64,000 bases of DNA from Neobacillus mesonae (GCF_023715155.1 NZ_JAMBNQ010000008.1:1-64000), one strand, 5' to 3'. Shown: positions 1 through 8,459, numbered from the stretch's first letter. Notes: generated by a model not told the origin, from the sequence alone. Program-made: numbers and translations.

Positions 1-47
1 TTTCTTTTAGACATTTACAATGAGCTACATCCCCAGCGGGGATAAGC

Positions 48-125
48 ATGGAGGAGCCGTATGCGATGACCCGCACGTACGGATCTGTGAGAGGCGCATG
101 AAATTTTTTCATGCGCCTACTCTAT
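48..125 (+). mobile_element. 3' end of a group II intron (domains V and VI)
   Basis: Bases 54-86 form a domain V-like hairpin: GAGCCGTATGCG pairs with CGCACGTACGGATC, with the AGC triad near the base and a two-base CG bulge. Next comes a domain VI-like hairpin (GGCGCATGAAA against TTTCATGCGCC) with a candidate unpaired branch adenosine at 119, followed by CTCTAT, so the intron would end near 125. The rest of the intron, including any reverse transcriptase, lies left of the window. One frame is open from base 1 to a stop at 43-45 and might be the tail of that protein, which I cannot confirm. The domain V G-A pair, where G-U is usual, is slightly atypical. Confidence 0.62.
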
Positions 126-222
126 TTTTTGCCTAAAAATTTTCCTTAAACAGGATGTTCACCCAAGACATTGCCGGGCTGATTGCATAATCTTTAGTGA
201 CAATACATGAGGAGGTTACATG

Positions 223-417
223 ATGAATACAAATATGTATATGGGCCCGAGTTATCAGCATATGTCTTATTATCCTGCTATGAATTATCAAACGGGTGAT
301 ACCCGTCTCTGGGGTGGATTTGGCTGGGGCTGGGGAAGACCTTGGGGATTCTGGGGAGGACCATTTGGCTTTGGTTATCCGTTTGGATTTGGTTTTGGCT
401 ATCCGTTTTTCATTTAA
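223..417 (+). CDS. Small Gly/Trp/Phe-rich protein, function unknown
   Basis: A 64-residue protein. AGGAGG at 210-215 sits seven bases before the ATG at 223; the ATG at 220 is possible but too close. The N-terminal third is Met/Tyr/Asn-rich. From about residue 30 it is almost only Gly, Trp, Phe and Pro, with GWGWG and repeated GFGYPF-type units ending in FFI. There is no signal peptide, transmembrane pattern or recognised domain. The composition resembles small spore-coat or exosporium proteins and some aromatic-rich peptides, but that is compositional similarity only. It is a monocistronic gene in front of ald, followed by a hairpin. Confidence 0.7.
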   Translation: MNTNMYMGPSYQHMSYYPAMNYQTGDTRLWGGFGWGWGRPWGFWGGPFGFGYPFGFGFGYPFFI

Positions 418-429
418 TAATCAAAAAAT

Positions 430-451
430 GCCTTGCCTCCTTTGGCAAGGC
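430..451 (+). terminator. Hairpin after the small Gly/Trp-rich gene
   Basis: GCCTTGCC and GGCAAGGC pair around a six-base loop, ten bases after the stop. The T-tract is poor (CTTTGACC), so termination may be weak and some transcription could continue into ald. Confidence 0.5.
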
Positions 452-503
452 TTTGACCATATTATTCTGAATGTAAGAATTATAGTAATGGGAGGTAAGA
501 ACC

Positions 504-1622
504 ATGCGGATTGGAGTACCTAAAGAAATTAAGAACAATGAGAATCGGGTGGCAATGACGCCTGCAGGGGTTGTCAACCTTACAAAATTTGGCCATGATG
601 TGATGATTGAAAAAGGCGCAGGACTCGGTTCGGGATTTTTAGATGAAGATTATAAGGCAGCAGGAGCTGTAATAGTGGAAACTGCAAAGGAAGCATGGGC
701 GGTGGAAATGGTGATGAAGGTAAAAGAACCTCTGCCAAGTGAATATCAATACTTCCGTGAAGGCTTAATTCTATTTACATATTTACATTTAGCAGCTGAA
801 CCGGAATTAACGAAAGCAATGCTTGATTCAAAAGTAATTGGAATTGCCTATGAAACTGTTCAGCTTCCCAATCGCAGCCTGCCATTATTATCTCCTATGA
901 GTGAGGTTGCGGGAAGGATGGCTGCCCAGGTTGGAGCCCAGTTTTTAGAAAAGATATATGGAGGAAAGGGTATTCTTCTTTCAGGAGTTCCTGGTGTGCA
1001 TAGAGGAAAAGTGACAATTATTGGGGGCGGTATGGCTGGAACAAATGCCGCAAAAATGGCGGTTGGATTAGGCGCAAGGGTTACGATTATCGACTTAAAC
1101 CCCGAGAGACTTAGGCAATTAGATGATATCTTCGGTTCGGATGTTACGACTTTAATGTCAAATCATTATAATATTGCTGAAGCCCTCAGTGATTCGGATC
1201 TTGTCATTGGAGCGGTTCTTATACCAGGTTCAAAAGCACCAAAGTTAGTAACGGAAGAAATGGTTAAGTCGATGAGGCCCGGCAGTGTAATTGTAGATAT
1301 TGCGATTGACCAAGGCGGTATTTTTGAAACTACCGATCGAATTACAACCCATGATCAACCAACGTATGTAAAACATGGTGTTGTCCATTATGCGGTAGCT
1401 AATATGCCGGGGGCTGTGCCTAGAACCTCAACAATTGCCCTGACAAATGTGACGGTTCCATATGCAATAGATATTGCTAATAAGGGATACAAAAAAGCGT
1501 GTCTTGACAATGAGGCATTGTTAAAAGGGATTAATACACTTGAAGGTTATGTTACCTATAAAGCAGTTGCTGAGGCTCATAAGGTGGAGTATAGAGATAC
1601 GATGGAACTTCTCTTGCGATAA
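504..1622 (+). CDS. ald: Alanine dehydrogenase
   Basis: NAD-dependent oxidative deamination of L-alanine to pyruvate and ammonium, a cytosolic hexamer in characterised relatives, used for alanine catabolism and during sporulation in Bacillus. The 372-residue length is standard. The N-terminal AlaDH/PNT domain carries Lys74 (KVKEPLPSE) and His95 (YLHLAAE), the expected pyruvate-binding and acid/base residues. The Rossmann segment has GGGMAGT at 174-180. The start is an ATG eight bases after GGGAGG. A terminator follows directly, so it appears to be a single-gene unit. Confidence 0.97.
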   Translation: MRIGVPKEIKNNENRVAMTPAGVVNLTKFGHDVMIEKGAGLGSGFLDEDYKAAGAVIVETAKEAWAVEMVMKVKEPLPSEYQYFREGLILFTYLHLAAEPELTKAMLDSKVIGIAYETVQLPNRSLPLLSPMSEVAGRMAAQVGAQFLEKIYGGKGILLSGVPGVHRGKVTIIGGGMAGTNAAKMAVGLGARVTIIDLNPERLRQLDDIFGSDVTTLMSNHYNIAEALSDSDLVIGAVLIPGSKAPKLVTEEMVKSMRPGSVIVDIAIDQGGIFETTDRITTHDQPTYVKHGVVHYAVANMPGAVPRTSTIALTNVTVPYAIDIANKGYKKACLDNEALLKGINTLEGYVTYKAVAEAHKVEYRDTMELLLR

Positions 1623-1623
1623 T

Positions 1624-1652
1624 AAAAAACCAGCATCTAAACGATGCTGGTT
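1624..1652 (+). terminator. Terminator after ald
   Basis: AACCAGCATC and GATGCTGGTT pair perfectly around TAAAC immediately after the ald stop. Only a short T-run follows. Confidence 0.75.
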
Positions 1653-1917
1653 TACTTGTGAAATAAAAGCAGGCCGCATTTGCCGTACTTATTATAAGAA
1701 AGTTTTAAACCACCACTCCTCAAAGTGGGTGTTCGCACGAAGCTTCCTGCTTGTCCTCCATGTCCTATAGACAGAGGTTTGTCATTTCATCTTCGTAATA
1801 AAAACTCCCTATTACAGTTTAAAGGTTAAAACTTTATTATCATTACGTACAACGCAGCTTGTATAAGTATAATACTGCAAAATCATTAAAAATTCAATGT
1901 AAATAACTGTAAAAATT
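1653..1917. other. Intergenic stretch with no recognised gene
   Basis: I see no open frame with a ribosome-binding site on either strand. The stretch is AT-rich. It ends at a copy of the dispersed repeat, which runs into the 3' end of the M24 peptidase gene. Confidence 0.5.
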
Positions 1918-2005
1918 TTATCCTGTATTTACGGGCAGTGATCCCCCGCTTCAGTATAAGCCAGGAATGGGGAAACTCCTCACTAATTTGAATTCTTACT
2001 TTATT
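1918..2005 (+). repeat. Dispersed intergenic repeat, copy A (degenerate)
   Basis: Starts TTATCCTGTATTTACGGGCAG, like the left end of the other copies, continues into the CCCCCGCTTCA arm, and ends TTGAATTCTTACTTTATT, a diverged form of the shared right end TTGAAGTTTCACTTTATT. It is shorter than copies B and D, and its right end overlaps the stop codon of the minus-strand peptidase gene. Other copies are at 3964, 6321, 6490, 12057 and 34177. Confidence 0.6.
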
Positions 2006-3098
2006 TTATGATTTGCAGTTCTTTCGGGAATTTAGTCAGTACTTTTACACCATTTGCCGTAATATAGACATCATCCTCAATTCGAACTCCTGCAACATTT
2101 GGTACGTAAATGCCTGGCTCAATCGTATAAACCATGCCCTCTTCAAGGACAAGCTGGTTTGTTTCTGTCATGGATGGATACTCATGTACACCAATTCCAA
2201 GTCCATGTCCAAGTCGATGAGGGAAATATTCACCATAGCAGGCATCTGCAATTACTTTTCGTGCGGTGAGATCAACTTCGGCAGCTGTAACTCCTGGTCG
2301 GCTTGCATCTATTGCAGCCAATTGCGCCCTTAACACAGTATCATAGATTTCTTTTTGTTTATCATTGATATCACCATATGCAACAGTTCTTGTAATATCC
2401 GAGCAATATCGGTCTACCACTACTCCTAAGTCAAATAAAACCAAATCTCCTTTTTGAATTTTGGTCTCTCCAGGATTTCCATGAGGCGAGGCGGCATTGG
2501 CACCGGTTAAGACCATGGTGGAAAAGGACATTTCAGTAACCCCTTTTTTCTTAAGGGCGTATTCCAGGGCATTTAGGACATCAAGTTCTGTTTTTCCTTC
2601 CTTAATTTCGCTTGCCCCAAATTCAACAGCATAGTCTGCAAGAGCACAAGCTTCTTCAATCTTTTTCAATTCTTTTGCATCTTTTATCATGCGAAGCATT
2701 CTAATTTTTTCTTCTGCTGAAACAAACACAGCATTCGGGAACAAATGCTGGAGCTGCTCATATCGGTCTACATTCATATGTTCCTTTTCGATGGAAGCCT
2801 TGGAAATATGATTGATTCTTTTATTAATAGATTTTTGAATTAGTTCCCAAGGGTTTTCGATATCACTAAAACCGATAATTTCTTGTGACCAGCCAGCCTG
2901 CTTTGCATCATGAACCTCCATTGCCGGGCAAACTAAAAATGGTTCTGCTTCCTGAAACACTGCTAATGCCAGCAGCCGTTCGTGGGGATCAGTAAAATAA
3001 CCGGTTAAATAAAAGACATTCTCTGAAGAGGTTAGGAAACTAATCTCTATTTCATTTTCCTTCATCCATGCTTGCAGCTTTTCTAATCGCTGATTCAT
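2001..3098 (-). CDS. M24-family Xaa-Pro (di/amino)peptidase
   Basis: Metallopeptidase expected to cleave Xaa-Pro bonds of dipeptides or peptide N-termini in the cytosol. The 365-residue protein has an N-terminal creatinase-like domain (about 1-130) and a C-terminal pita-bread catalytic domain. All five metal ligands are visible: Asp223, Asp234, His298 (HRLGHGLG), Glu327 (TIEPGIY) and Glu341 (VRIEDD). The start ATG is preceded by AGGAGG in AAGGAGGCCGAAAATAAATG. It is a single gene facing ald and ytkL. The exact subfamily (YkvY/PepQ-like or PapA-like) cannot be settled by eye. Confidence 0.9.
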   Translation of the reverse strand: MNQRLEKLQAWMKENEIEISFLTSSENVFYLTGYFTDPHERLLALAVFQEAEPFLVCPAMEVHDAKQAGWSQEIIGFSDIENPWELIQKSINKRINHISKASIEKEHMNVDRYEQLQHLFPNAVFVSAEEKIRMLRMIKDAKELKKIEEACALADYAVEFGASEIKEGKTELDVLNALEYALKKKGVTEMSFSTMVLTGANAASPHGNPGETKIQKGDLVLFDLGVVVDRYCSDITRTVAYGDINDKQKEIYDTVLRAQLAAIDASRPGVTAAEVDLTARKVIADACYGEYFPHRLGHGLGIGVHEYPSMTETNQLVLEEGMVYTIEPGIYVPNVAGVRIEDDVYITANGVKVLTKFPKELQIIK

Positions 3099-3279
3099 TT
3101 ATTTTCGGCCTCCTTAAACATGTAAATCCATTTTGAGAGTATCAATTTAAAATCAAAAAGTAAACTATCAGAAATCCGCAAGTCCTAAAACAAGAAGGAT
3201 TTGGGTATAAATAGAGAAGGAATTTTCATTTTTTTATGGAAGTACAATATAGATCAAATTTTTTAAAGGAGCTGGTAAG

Positions 3280-3960
3280 ATGAAAATCTCATATCATGGA
3301 CATTCAGTAGTTCAAATACAAACAAATGGAAAGACCATATTAATTGACCCGTTCATTACTGGCAATAGTTTAACTGATCTTAAGGCTGATGAAGTAAAAG
3401 CGGATGTGATTATCTTAACGCATGGTCATAATGATCATGTGGGCGATACAGTCGAGATAGCGAAAAGAAATGATGCCCTTGTAGTGGGCAATGCAGACCT
3501 TACTACTTTCTTAAGCTGGCAGGGTGTCAAAACTCATGGAATGAATATTGGTGGTGCTTACCAATTTGATTTTGGAAAAATCAAGTTTACCCAAGCTTTC
3601 CATGGTTCAGCCTTTGCAACCAATAATAATGAAATCGTTTATTGTGGAATGCCTACAGGTGTTTTGTTCAGTAATGAAGGAAAGACCATTTACCATGCCG
3701 GGGACACGGGTCTTTTCTCAGATATGAAATTGATTGGTGATCGTAATCAAATTGATGTTGCATTTCTGCCGATTGGTGATAATTTCACCATGGGACCTGA
3801 GGATGCTGCCTATGCTGCTAAGCTTTTACAGGCGAAGACAGTTGTTCCTATTCATTACAACACATTCCCGCCAATTAAACAGGACCCATATCGTTTTACG
3901 GAATTACTAGTAGATAAAAATGGCAAAGTACTAAATCCTGGAGAATTTATTGAAATATAG
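3280..3960 (+). CDS. ytkL: UPF0173 metal-dependent hydrolase (metallo-beta-lactamase fold)
   Basis: The 226-residue protein matches the YtkL/UPF0173 family, small cytosolic metallo-beta-lactamase-fold hydrolases whose substrate is not established. The metal-binding motif [10 protein letters not shown] (His48, His50, Asp52, His53) is intact. Further ligands are likely in AFHGSA, HAGDTG and PIHYNTFP. The ATG at 3280 follows AAAGGAGCTGGTAAG. It is followed by repeat copy B, with no obvious terminator of its own apart from the hairpins of that repeat. Confidence 0.92.
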   Translation: MKISYHGHSVVQIQTNGKTILIDPFITGNSLTDLKADEVKADVIILTHGHNDHVGDTVEIAKRNDALVVGNADLTTFLSWQGVKTHGMNIGGAYQFDFGKIKFTQAFHGSAFATNNNEIVYCGMPTGVLFSNEGKTIYHAGDTGLFSDMKLIGDRNQIDVAFLPIGDNFTMGPEDAAYAAKLLQAKTVVPIHYNTFPPIKQDPYRFTELLVDKNGKVLNPGEFIEI

Positions 3961-3963
3961 AAG

Positions 3964-4119
3964 TTATTCCGCTTAACGGGCGGTAAGCCCCCCGCTTCAA
4001 TGCTTAGTGTAAGCTAGAAGCATTGAAGTGGGGAATCTTCTGCTCGTAGAAGCCCGATTGGTTCAACTAACAATCAGTGGGGGATGAAAAAAAACCACTG
4101 ATTGAAGTTTCACTTTATT
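3964..4119 (+). repeat. Dispersed intergenic repeat, copy B (best-preserved)
   Basis: A 156-bp copy with the full architecture: a small left hairpin (CCG…CGG) after TTAT, a long central palindrome (CCCCGCTTCAATGCTT… AAGCATTGAAGTGGGG), the linker CTCGTAGAAGCCCGATTGGTT, and a right hairpin (CAATCAGTGG… CCACTGATTG) followed by the constant end AAGTTTCACTTTATT. It contains no open frame. It sits between ytkL and the next small gene. Confidence 0.85.
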
Positions 4120-4194
4120 AGGTTTTCACATACTTTTTTTCCTCCCTTATGCATAAAAATGAAACAAGCAGTTTTTTTAAGGGAGGAAATAGTG

Positions 4195-4428
4195 TTGAAG
4201 AAAAACAGATACTTATTGTGTTTATTACTTTGCGGTTTTATGCTTTATTTTGCTGTTCCAAGATTATCCGTAACAGCTGACGGACTTCAGGGGATTTTCG
4301 CGATTGCTTGGCTTGCATTTGCTCTGATGGTGATTGCAGGCAATTTAACCGGCTTGCTTTATGCACCGAAAAGACAAACAAATAAAGTGCAGACTCAGGA
4401 CTTAAAACGAAAATCCCGCTCATTGTAA
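4195..4428 (+). CDS. Small two-helix membrane protein, unknown function
   Basis: A TTG start at 4195, eight bases after GGGAGG at 4181-4186, gives 77 residues; GTG at 4192 is the alternative. The product starts MKKNRYLL, has a hydrophobic helix at about 5-22, a short polar loop (TADGLQ), a second helix at about 29-51, and a basic C-terminal tail (KRQTNKVQ… KRKSRSL) that would lie in the cytoplasm. Upstream in-frame codons run through repeat B and are not expected to be translated. It lies between ytkL and ytoI and ends at a strong terminator. I do not recognise the family. Confidence 0.75.
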   Translation: MKKNRYLLCLLLCGFMLYFAVPRLSVTADGLQGIFAIAWLAFALMVIAGNLTGLLYAPKRQTNKVQTQDLKRKSRSL

Positions 4429-4455
4429 TAAAAGGTTTTGTTAAAAAATCCGATC

Positions 4456-4487
4456 CTTCAGCACCTTTTCAAGGTGCTGAAGCTTTT
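4456..4487 (+). terminator. Terminator before ytoI
   Basis: CTTCAGCACCTT and AAGGTGCTGAAG pair perfectly around TTC, followed by CTTTTTAA. A canonical intrinsic terminator for the small membrane-protein gene. Confidence 0.85.
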
Positions 4488-4602
4488 TAATGTAAGAAAC
4501 GACATTGAATCAGGCCTTTTAAAACTTTATAATGGAATTTAGATATAATTTTCTGGTAAGCAGGAGAGAGATATGAATTCGAAAGTATAAAGGGTGAAGG
4601 TC

Positions 4603-5922
4603 TTGGCTACAAAACACGAACAAATATTACAGTATATTGATGGACTTCCAGTTGGTGAAAAAATATCAGTCAGACAAATTGCCAAAGCAATGAATGTAAG
4701 TGAAGGGACGGCCTATCGCGCAATCAAAGAAGCAGAAAATAAAGGATATGTCAGCACTATTGAACGGGTAGGAACCATTCGCATAGAACAGAAGAAAAAG
4801 GAAAATATTGAAAAGCTGACATTTGCTGAAGTGGTAAATATCGTGGATGGCCAAGTTTTAGGCGGACGGACAGGATTACATAAAACTTTGAAGCAATTTG
4901 TTATTGGTGCCATGAAATTAGAAGCTATGATGAAATATATAGACGCTGGGAGCCTTTTAATTGTCGGTAACCGGATAAAGGCACATGAACTTGCTTTAAA
5001 GGCAGGAGCAGCGGTTTTAATTACAGGAGGTTTTGACACAGAAGAGCATGTAAAAAGGCTTGCCGATGAACTCGAACTGCCAATCATCTCCTCCAGCTAT
5101 GACACGTTTACAGTTGCAACACTAATTAATAGAGCAATCTATGACCAGTTAATCAAAAAGGAAATTATCTTGGTAGAAGATATTTTAACCCCTTTATCAG
5201 AAACTTATTATCTTAAAAATACAGATAAGGTCTCAAAATGGCATGAATTAAACCAAGAGACCACCCATAGCCGTTATCCTGTTGTTGATCAAAATATGAA
5301 GATTCAAGGAATGATTACAAGTAAGGATATTCTAGGTCAAGACCGGGAAACTGCTATTGAAAAAATCATGACGAAACATCCAATGGCAGTAAACGGCAGA
5401 ATCAGTGTTGCTTCAGCAGCCCATATGATGGTTTGGGAGGGGATTGAAATGCTGCCGGTAATTGATGATTCGAGTCGTTTAGAAGGAATCATCAGCAGGC
5501 AGGATGTTTTGAAGGCACTGCAGATGAATCAGGGACAGCCTCAAGTGGGTGAAACGATAGATGACATCGTCACAAATCAAATGGATATCATGAATAATAA
5601 AGAGAAAGGTGAAAATGTTTTTACGTTAGAAGTGACTCCACAGATGTCCAATCATCTTGGTACGATTTCATATGGGGTATTTACAACACTTGTTTCTGAT
5701 GCGGCTAATCGAGTATTACGCGGTTACAAAAAAGGTGATTTGGTCGTTGAAAATATGACAATCTACTTTATTAAACCCGTTCAAATAGAAAGCAGGCTGG
5801 AAATATATCCTAAGGTTTTAGAAGTTGGACGAAAGTTTGGAAAAGTGGATGTGGAAGTTTTTAATGGCGGAACTCTGGTAGGAAAAGCTTTGATGGTATG
5901 TCAGCTGCTTGATAGAAGCTGA
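4603..5922 (+). CDS. ytoI: YtoI-like HTH/DRTGG/CBS/hotdog protein, putative regulator
   Basis: Cytosolic multidomain protein, 439 residues from the TTG at 4603. This start reproduces the conserved MATKHEQIL N-terminus; GTG at 4594 is in frame but lacks a spaced ribosome-binding site. Order: winged-helix DNA-binding region (about 15-65, EGTAYRAIKEAENKGYV), DRTGG domain (about 70-185), two CBS motifs (about 190-310, adenosine-ligand type), and a C-terminal hotdog thioesterase-like domain (about 330-439). The combination suggests ligand-sensing transcriptional control, but its role is not established in B. subtilis. It converges with ytpI over a shared hairpin. Confidence 0.92.
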   Translation: MATKHEQILQYIDGLPVGEKISVRQIAKAMNVSEGTAYRAIKEAENKGYVSTIERVGTIRIEQKKKENIEKLTFAEVVNIVDGQVLGGRTGLHKTLKQFVIGAMKLEAMMKYIDAGSLLIVGNRIKAHELALKAGAAVLITGGFDTEEHVKRLADELELPIISSSYDTFTVATLINRAIYDQLIKKEIILVEDILTPLSETYYLKNTDKVSKWHELNQETTHSRYPVVDQNMKIQGMITSKDILGQDRETAIEKIMTKHPMAVNGRISVASAAHMMVWEGIEMLPVIDDSSRLEGIISRQDVLKALQMNQGQPQVGETIDDIVTNQMDIMNNKEKGENVFTLEVTPQMSNHLGTISYGVFTTLVSDAANRVLRGYKKGDLVVENMTIYFIKPVQIESRLEIYPKVLEVGRKFGKVDVEVFNGGTLVGKALMVCQLLDRS

Positions 5923-5947
5923 CATATATTTTATCTTACATAATGAA

Positions 5948-5971
5948 AGCCGCTTCCATCAAGGAGCGGCT
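5948..5971. terminator. Bidirectional hairpin between ytoI and ytpI
   Basis: AGCCGCT and AGCGGCT enclose a ten-base loop between two convergent genes. T-richness on either side is modest. Confidence 0.6.
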
Positions 5972-5978
5972 AAAATGA

Positions 5979-6290
5979 TTAGTTTTCTGTGTTTAATTCC
6001 TCTGCTTCTTTAATGGCAAAGGGAAGATAGTGTTTATATTTTTTGAATCCAATCCAGGCAAAGTAAGCCCCATAAAGAATAAATATGACTGCAATAATGT
6101 AATTTACTGTGGATTCAGCAATATAAATCAAATGATTTAACCCAAATAAAAAGACAAATAAGCCAAGGACAATATTTGACTTAGCAGATAACCATTTCTT
6201 TTCAACAGGACGGCTGCTTCTAAAATATTTTGTTTTATAAAATAAATAGAAAACAAGTAAAATAATAATGAGAAACACGAAGATAAACAT
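5979..6290 (-). CDS. ytpI: YtpI-like small membrane protein
   Basis: A 103-residue protein with three predicted helices: about 2-17, 39-58 and 62-82, with a basic loop (KTKYFRSSRPVEKK) after the first. It matches the conserved YtpI family found beside ytoI and nrnA in Bacillus, whose function is unknown. The start ATG follows AGGAGTAGAGC on the minus strand. Its promoter side is crowded by repeat copies C and D. Confidence 0.85.
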   Translation of the reverse strand: MFIFVFLIIILLVFYLFYKTKYFRSSRPVEKKWLSAKSNIVLGLFVFLFGLNHLIYIAESTVNYIIAVIFILYGAYFAWIGFKKYKHYLPFAIKEAEELNTEN

Positions 6291-6320
6291 GCTCTACTCC
6301 TTCCAGTTTAAAATCAATTT

Positions 6321-6450
6321 TAATACCGCCTTTAACGGGCAGTAAAACTTCCGAATTAAGGTTTAGCATTAGCAAAAGGGATGGGGGATTAACGGCCCAT
6401 AACTGCCTGATTCATTCATCTAAAAAATTGTATTGAAGTTTCACTTTATT
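6321..6450 (+). repeat. Dispersed intergenic repeat, copy C
   Basis: Begins TAATACCGCCTTTAACGGGC and ends GTATTGAAGTTTCACTTTATT. The central palindrome is degenerate (ACTTCCGAATTAAGG… GGGATGGGGGATT), but both ends are well kept. Copy D follows 39 bp later in the same orientation. Confidence 0.8.
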
Positions 6451-6489
6451 GTAACTTTAATTAGTGAAAAATGCCATAAGAGGTTTAAG

Positions 6490-6631
6490 TTATCTCGTGC
6501 TTACGGGGGAGTAAGACCCCGCTTCGAAGGAAGTATGAACGAGGGGATATCTGCCCGTATAAGCCAGATTAGTAAAACTAACAGCCAGCAGAGGGTGGGA
6601 AAAACCCCGTTGATTGAAGTTTCACTTTATT
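6490..6631 (+). repeat. Dispersed intergenic repeat, copy D
   Basis: A 142-bp copy starting TTATCTCGTGCTTACGGGGGAG and ending GTTGATTGAAGTTTCACTTTAT. It keeps the CCCCGCTTCGA / TGAACGAGGGG central arms and the CTGCCCGTATAAGCC linker. It ends 18 bp before the nrnA start, so it supplies part of the nrnA upstream region. The open frame that crosses copies C and D is a by-product of the repeats. Confidence 0.8.
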
Positions 6632-6649
6632 AAATGTTAAGGAGCGCTT

Positions 6650-7582
6650 ATGAAAGAGAAAATATTAGAAACTATTAAACAATATGAAACCATCATTGTT
6701 CACCGGCATGTCCGTCCAGACCCTGATGCATACGGATCCCAAGGCGGTCTGGTGGAAATTTTAAAAGAATCCTTTCCTGAAAAGAAAATTTATGCAGTCG
6801 GCAATGATGAACCGACTCTCCAATATATGCGGATACTTGATGTAATCGATGATGAAGTATATAAAGGAGCATTAGTCATAGTTTGTGATACAGCAAATAC
6901 CGAAAGAATATGTGATTCCAGATATCAAATGGGTGACAGGCTGATTAAAATTGATCACCATCCAAATGTTGATCCATATGGGGATTTAGTATGGGTAGAT
7001 ACAACGGCAAGCTCCTGCTCTGAGTTAATATATGACTTCTATTTATTTGGAAAAGATCAGGGATTGAAACTAAATGATGAAGCGGCAAGGCTGTTATTTG
7101 CAGGAATTGTCGGGGATACTGGTCGTTTTCTTTTTCCAAGTACCACAGAAAAAACATTTGCTTATGCTGGGGAGTTAATCCATTACAAGTTTTCACGGCC
7201 GGAATTATTCGACAAAATGTACGAGCTCGAACCTAATATTATTAAGTTAAAAGGGTATGTACTGCAAAACTTTGAGTTTCATAAGAATGGTGTGGCTGTT
7301 GTTAAACTAACAAAAGAGCTGATGAAGGAATTTCAGGCAAGACCTGCAGAGGCTTCTCTATTAGTTGGAGTTTTAAGTGATGTAAAGGATATTAAGGCCT
7401 GGGTATTCTTCATTGAAGAATCAGACCAAATAAGGGTCCGCCTCCGTTCTAAAGGACCGGTTATTAATGAGGTCGCCAGGAAATTTAATGGCGGAGGCCA
7501 CCCGCTGGCAGCCGGAGCTTCTATTTATTCATGGGATCAAACAGCTGATGTAATAAATGAATTAAACAAGGTTTGTGAGTAG
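6650..7582 (+). CDS. nrnA: Oligoribonuclease/pAp phosphatase NrnA (DHH family)
   Basis: Degrades short RNA oligonucleotides and dephosphorylates 3'-phosphoadenosine 5'-phosphate in the cytosol. The 310-residue protein has the DHH domain with PDPDAYGSQGG (Asp24, Asp26), VCDTANTERI, and the family DHH triad in KIDHHPN. The C-terminal DHHA1 domain has GGGHPLAAGA. The start ATG follows AAGGAGCGCTT. It stands alone on the plus strand and converges with ytrI. Confidence 0.96.
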   Translation: MKEKILETIKQYETIIVHRHVRPDPDAYGSQGGLVEILKESFPEKKIYAVGNDEPTLQYMRILDVIDDEVYKGALVIVCDTANTERICDSRYQMGDRLIKIDHHPNVDPYGDLVWVDTTASSCSELIYDFYLFGKDQGLKLNDEAARLLFAGIVGDTGRFLFPSTTEKTFAYAGELIHYKFSRPELFDKMYELEPNIIKLKGYVLQNFEFHKNGVAVVKLTKELMKEFQARPAEASLLVGVLSDVKDIKAWVFFIEESDQIRVRLRSKGPVINEVARKFNGGGHPLAAGASIYSWDQTADVINELNKVCE

Positions 7583-7598
7583 ATTATAAAAAAATGGA

Positions 7599-7621
7599 AC
7601 GGCCAGTGAAAGCTCGGCCGT
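7599..7621. terminator. Bidirectional hairpin between nrnA and ytrI
   Basis: ACGGCC and GGCCGT pair around an eleven-base loop. An A-run lies on the left and TTTCT on the right, consistent with use on both strands. Confidence 0.7.
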
Positions 7622-7623
7622 TT

Positions 7624-8127
7624 CTATTCATCGAATTGAATTTCCAGCTGCACGGTTAGTGTGGTAAAAATAATCATTTCTTTTACCTTTAATTTATACC
7701 TTTTTTCATTGATTTTAATCGGTTTATTTTCAATGATTTTTTTTATTAAATCCTTGCTTTTAGCGACGGTTTCCAAATCCTTTGCTAAAACCATTTTAAT
7801 GTCATCGCGAACAGCTTCTTCTGTTTCAAAGACACTGAAATCGTCCAGTTTATATCTCTGGGAATTAGTAATTTTAATTTGAATCTTTTGAACAGTGATT
7901 TTTTCTAAATTACGGTTATTTAACTCCCTATAATCTTCCTGCCATATCTTAATATCATGATTAAGTTCTAAAATATCCTGCCGCTGTTTACGAATAAGCT
8001 TTGCATTATCTTCCTGCCAGACCCCAAAAATATATAAAAAAATGCACCAGCTTATCGCACCGCCAATGGCCATACCAGCAAAAAAGCGCTGCCATGATGG
8101 TCTCCTGTAATAGGGAGGGATTCTCAT
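7624..8127 (-). CDS. ytrI: Sporulation membrane protein YtrI
   Basis: A 167-residue protein starting MRIPPYYRRPSWQRF, the conserved YtrI N-terminus. The ATG at 8127 overlaps the ytrH stop by four bases and follows CAGGAG, which decides the start against the longer frame. One transmembrane helix (about 19-38) is followed by a coiled-coil-like region (about 45-70) and a C-terminal domain predicted outside the membrane. In B. subtilis the ytrHI operon is sporulation-expressed and needed for efficient spore formation. Confidence 0.9.
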   Translation of the reverse strand: MRIPPYYRRPSWQRFFAGMAIGGAISWCIFLYIFGVWQEDNAKLIRKQRQDILELNHDIKIWQEDYRELNNRNLEKITVQKIQIKITNSQRYKLDDFSVFETEEAVRDDIKMVLAKDLETVAKSKDLIKKIIENKPIKINEKRYKLKVKEMIIFTTLTVQLEIQFDE

Positions 8128-8459
8128 GATATATGCTCCTGTGTCATCCAATTTATGATAAGGGCGCCTGTCTGGGCTCCTCCTAAAGCAGACAGGATTA
8201 ATAAAAATTGTTTAAACAAATCTTTTGTATCTGCATTTAACAGTCCCCGTTCAAACGTGTAGACGGCGTCAAATGTACCGCCAATCGCCGCAACAATTGC
8301 CCATATTCGAAGAGCAGAGGACAGCCGGTAGACGGTGGTCAATGGAGGCTGTCCGGTCAAAAAGGAAGCAATTCCCCCAATCAATGAGCCGCCGAGCAAG
8401 ACTCCCAGGGCTATAAAATAACTTTCAATAAAAGCAGGAAAAAAGCCGATTTCTTTCAT
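8124..8459 (-). CDS. ytrH: Sporulation membrane protein YtrH
   Basis: A 111-residue integral membrane protein of the YtrH family, with helices at about 10-36, 45-65 and 82-105. It is the first gene of a two-gene unit, its stop overlapping the ytrI start. The start ATG lies after GGAGGAAGA. The predicted compartment is the mother-cell or forespore membrane, as in B. subtilis; no sigma-E promoter could be assigned with confidence in the 150-bp gap to dnaE. Confidence 0.92.
   Translation of the reverse strand: MKEIGFFPAFIESYFIALGVLLGGSLIGGIASFLTGQPPLTTVYRLSSALRIWAIVAAIGGTFDAVYTFERGLLNADTKDLFKQFLLILSALGGAQTGALIINWMTQEHIS

Noticed and set aside
296-523. 75-residue frame overlapping the Gly/Trp-rich gene
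   Set aside because: Out-of-frame shadow; no ribosome-binding site, and it runs into the ald start.
1540-1770. 76-residue frame over the 3' end of ald
   Set aside because: Shadow of ald running through its terminator.
4102-4194. N-terminal extension of the small membrane protein
   Set aside because: Starts within repeat copy B; the GGGAGG site favours TTG 4195.
6433-6633. 66-residue plus-strand frame before nrnA
   Set aside because: It runs through repeat copies C and D and has no ribosome-binding site or protein-like composition; a product of the repeats.
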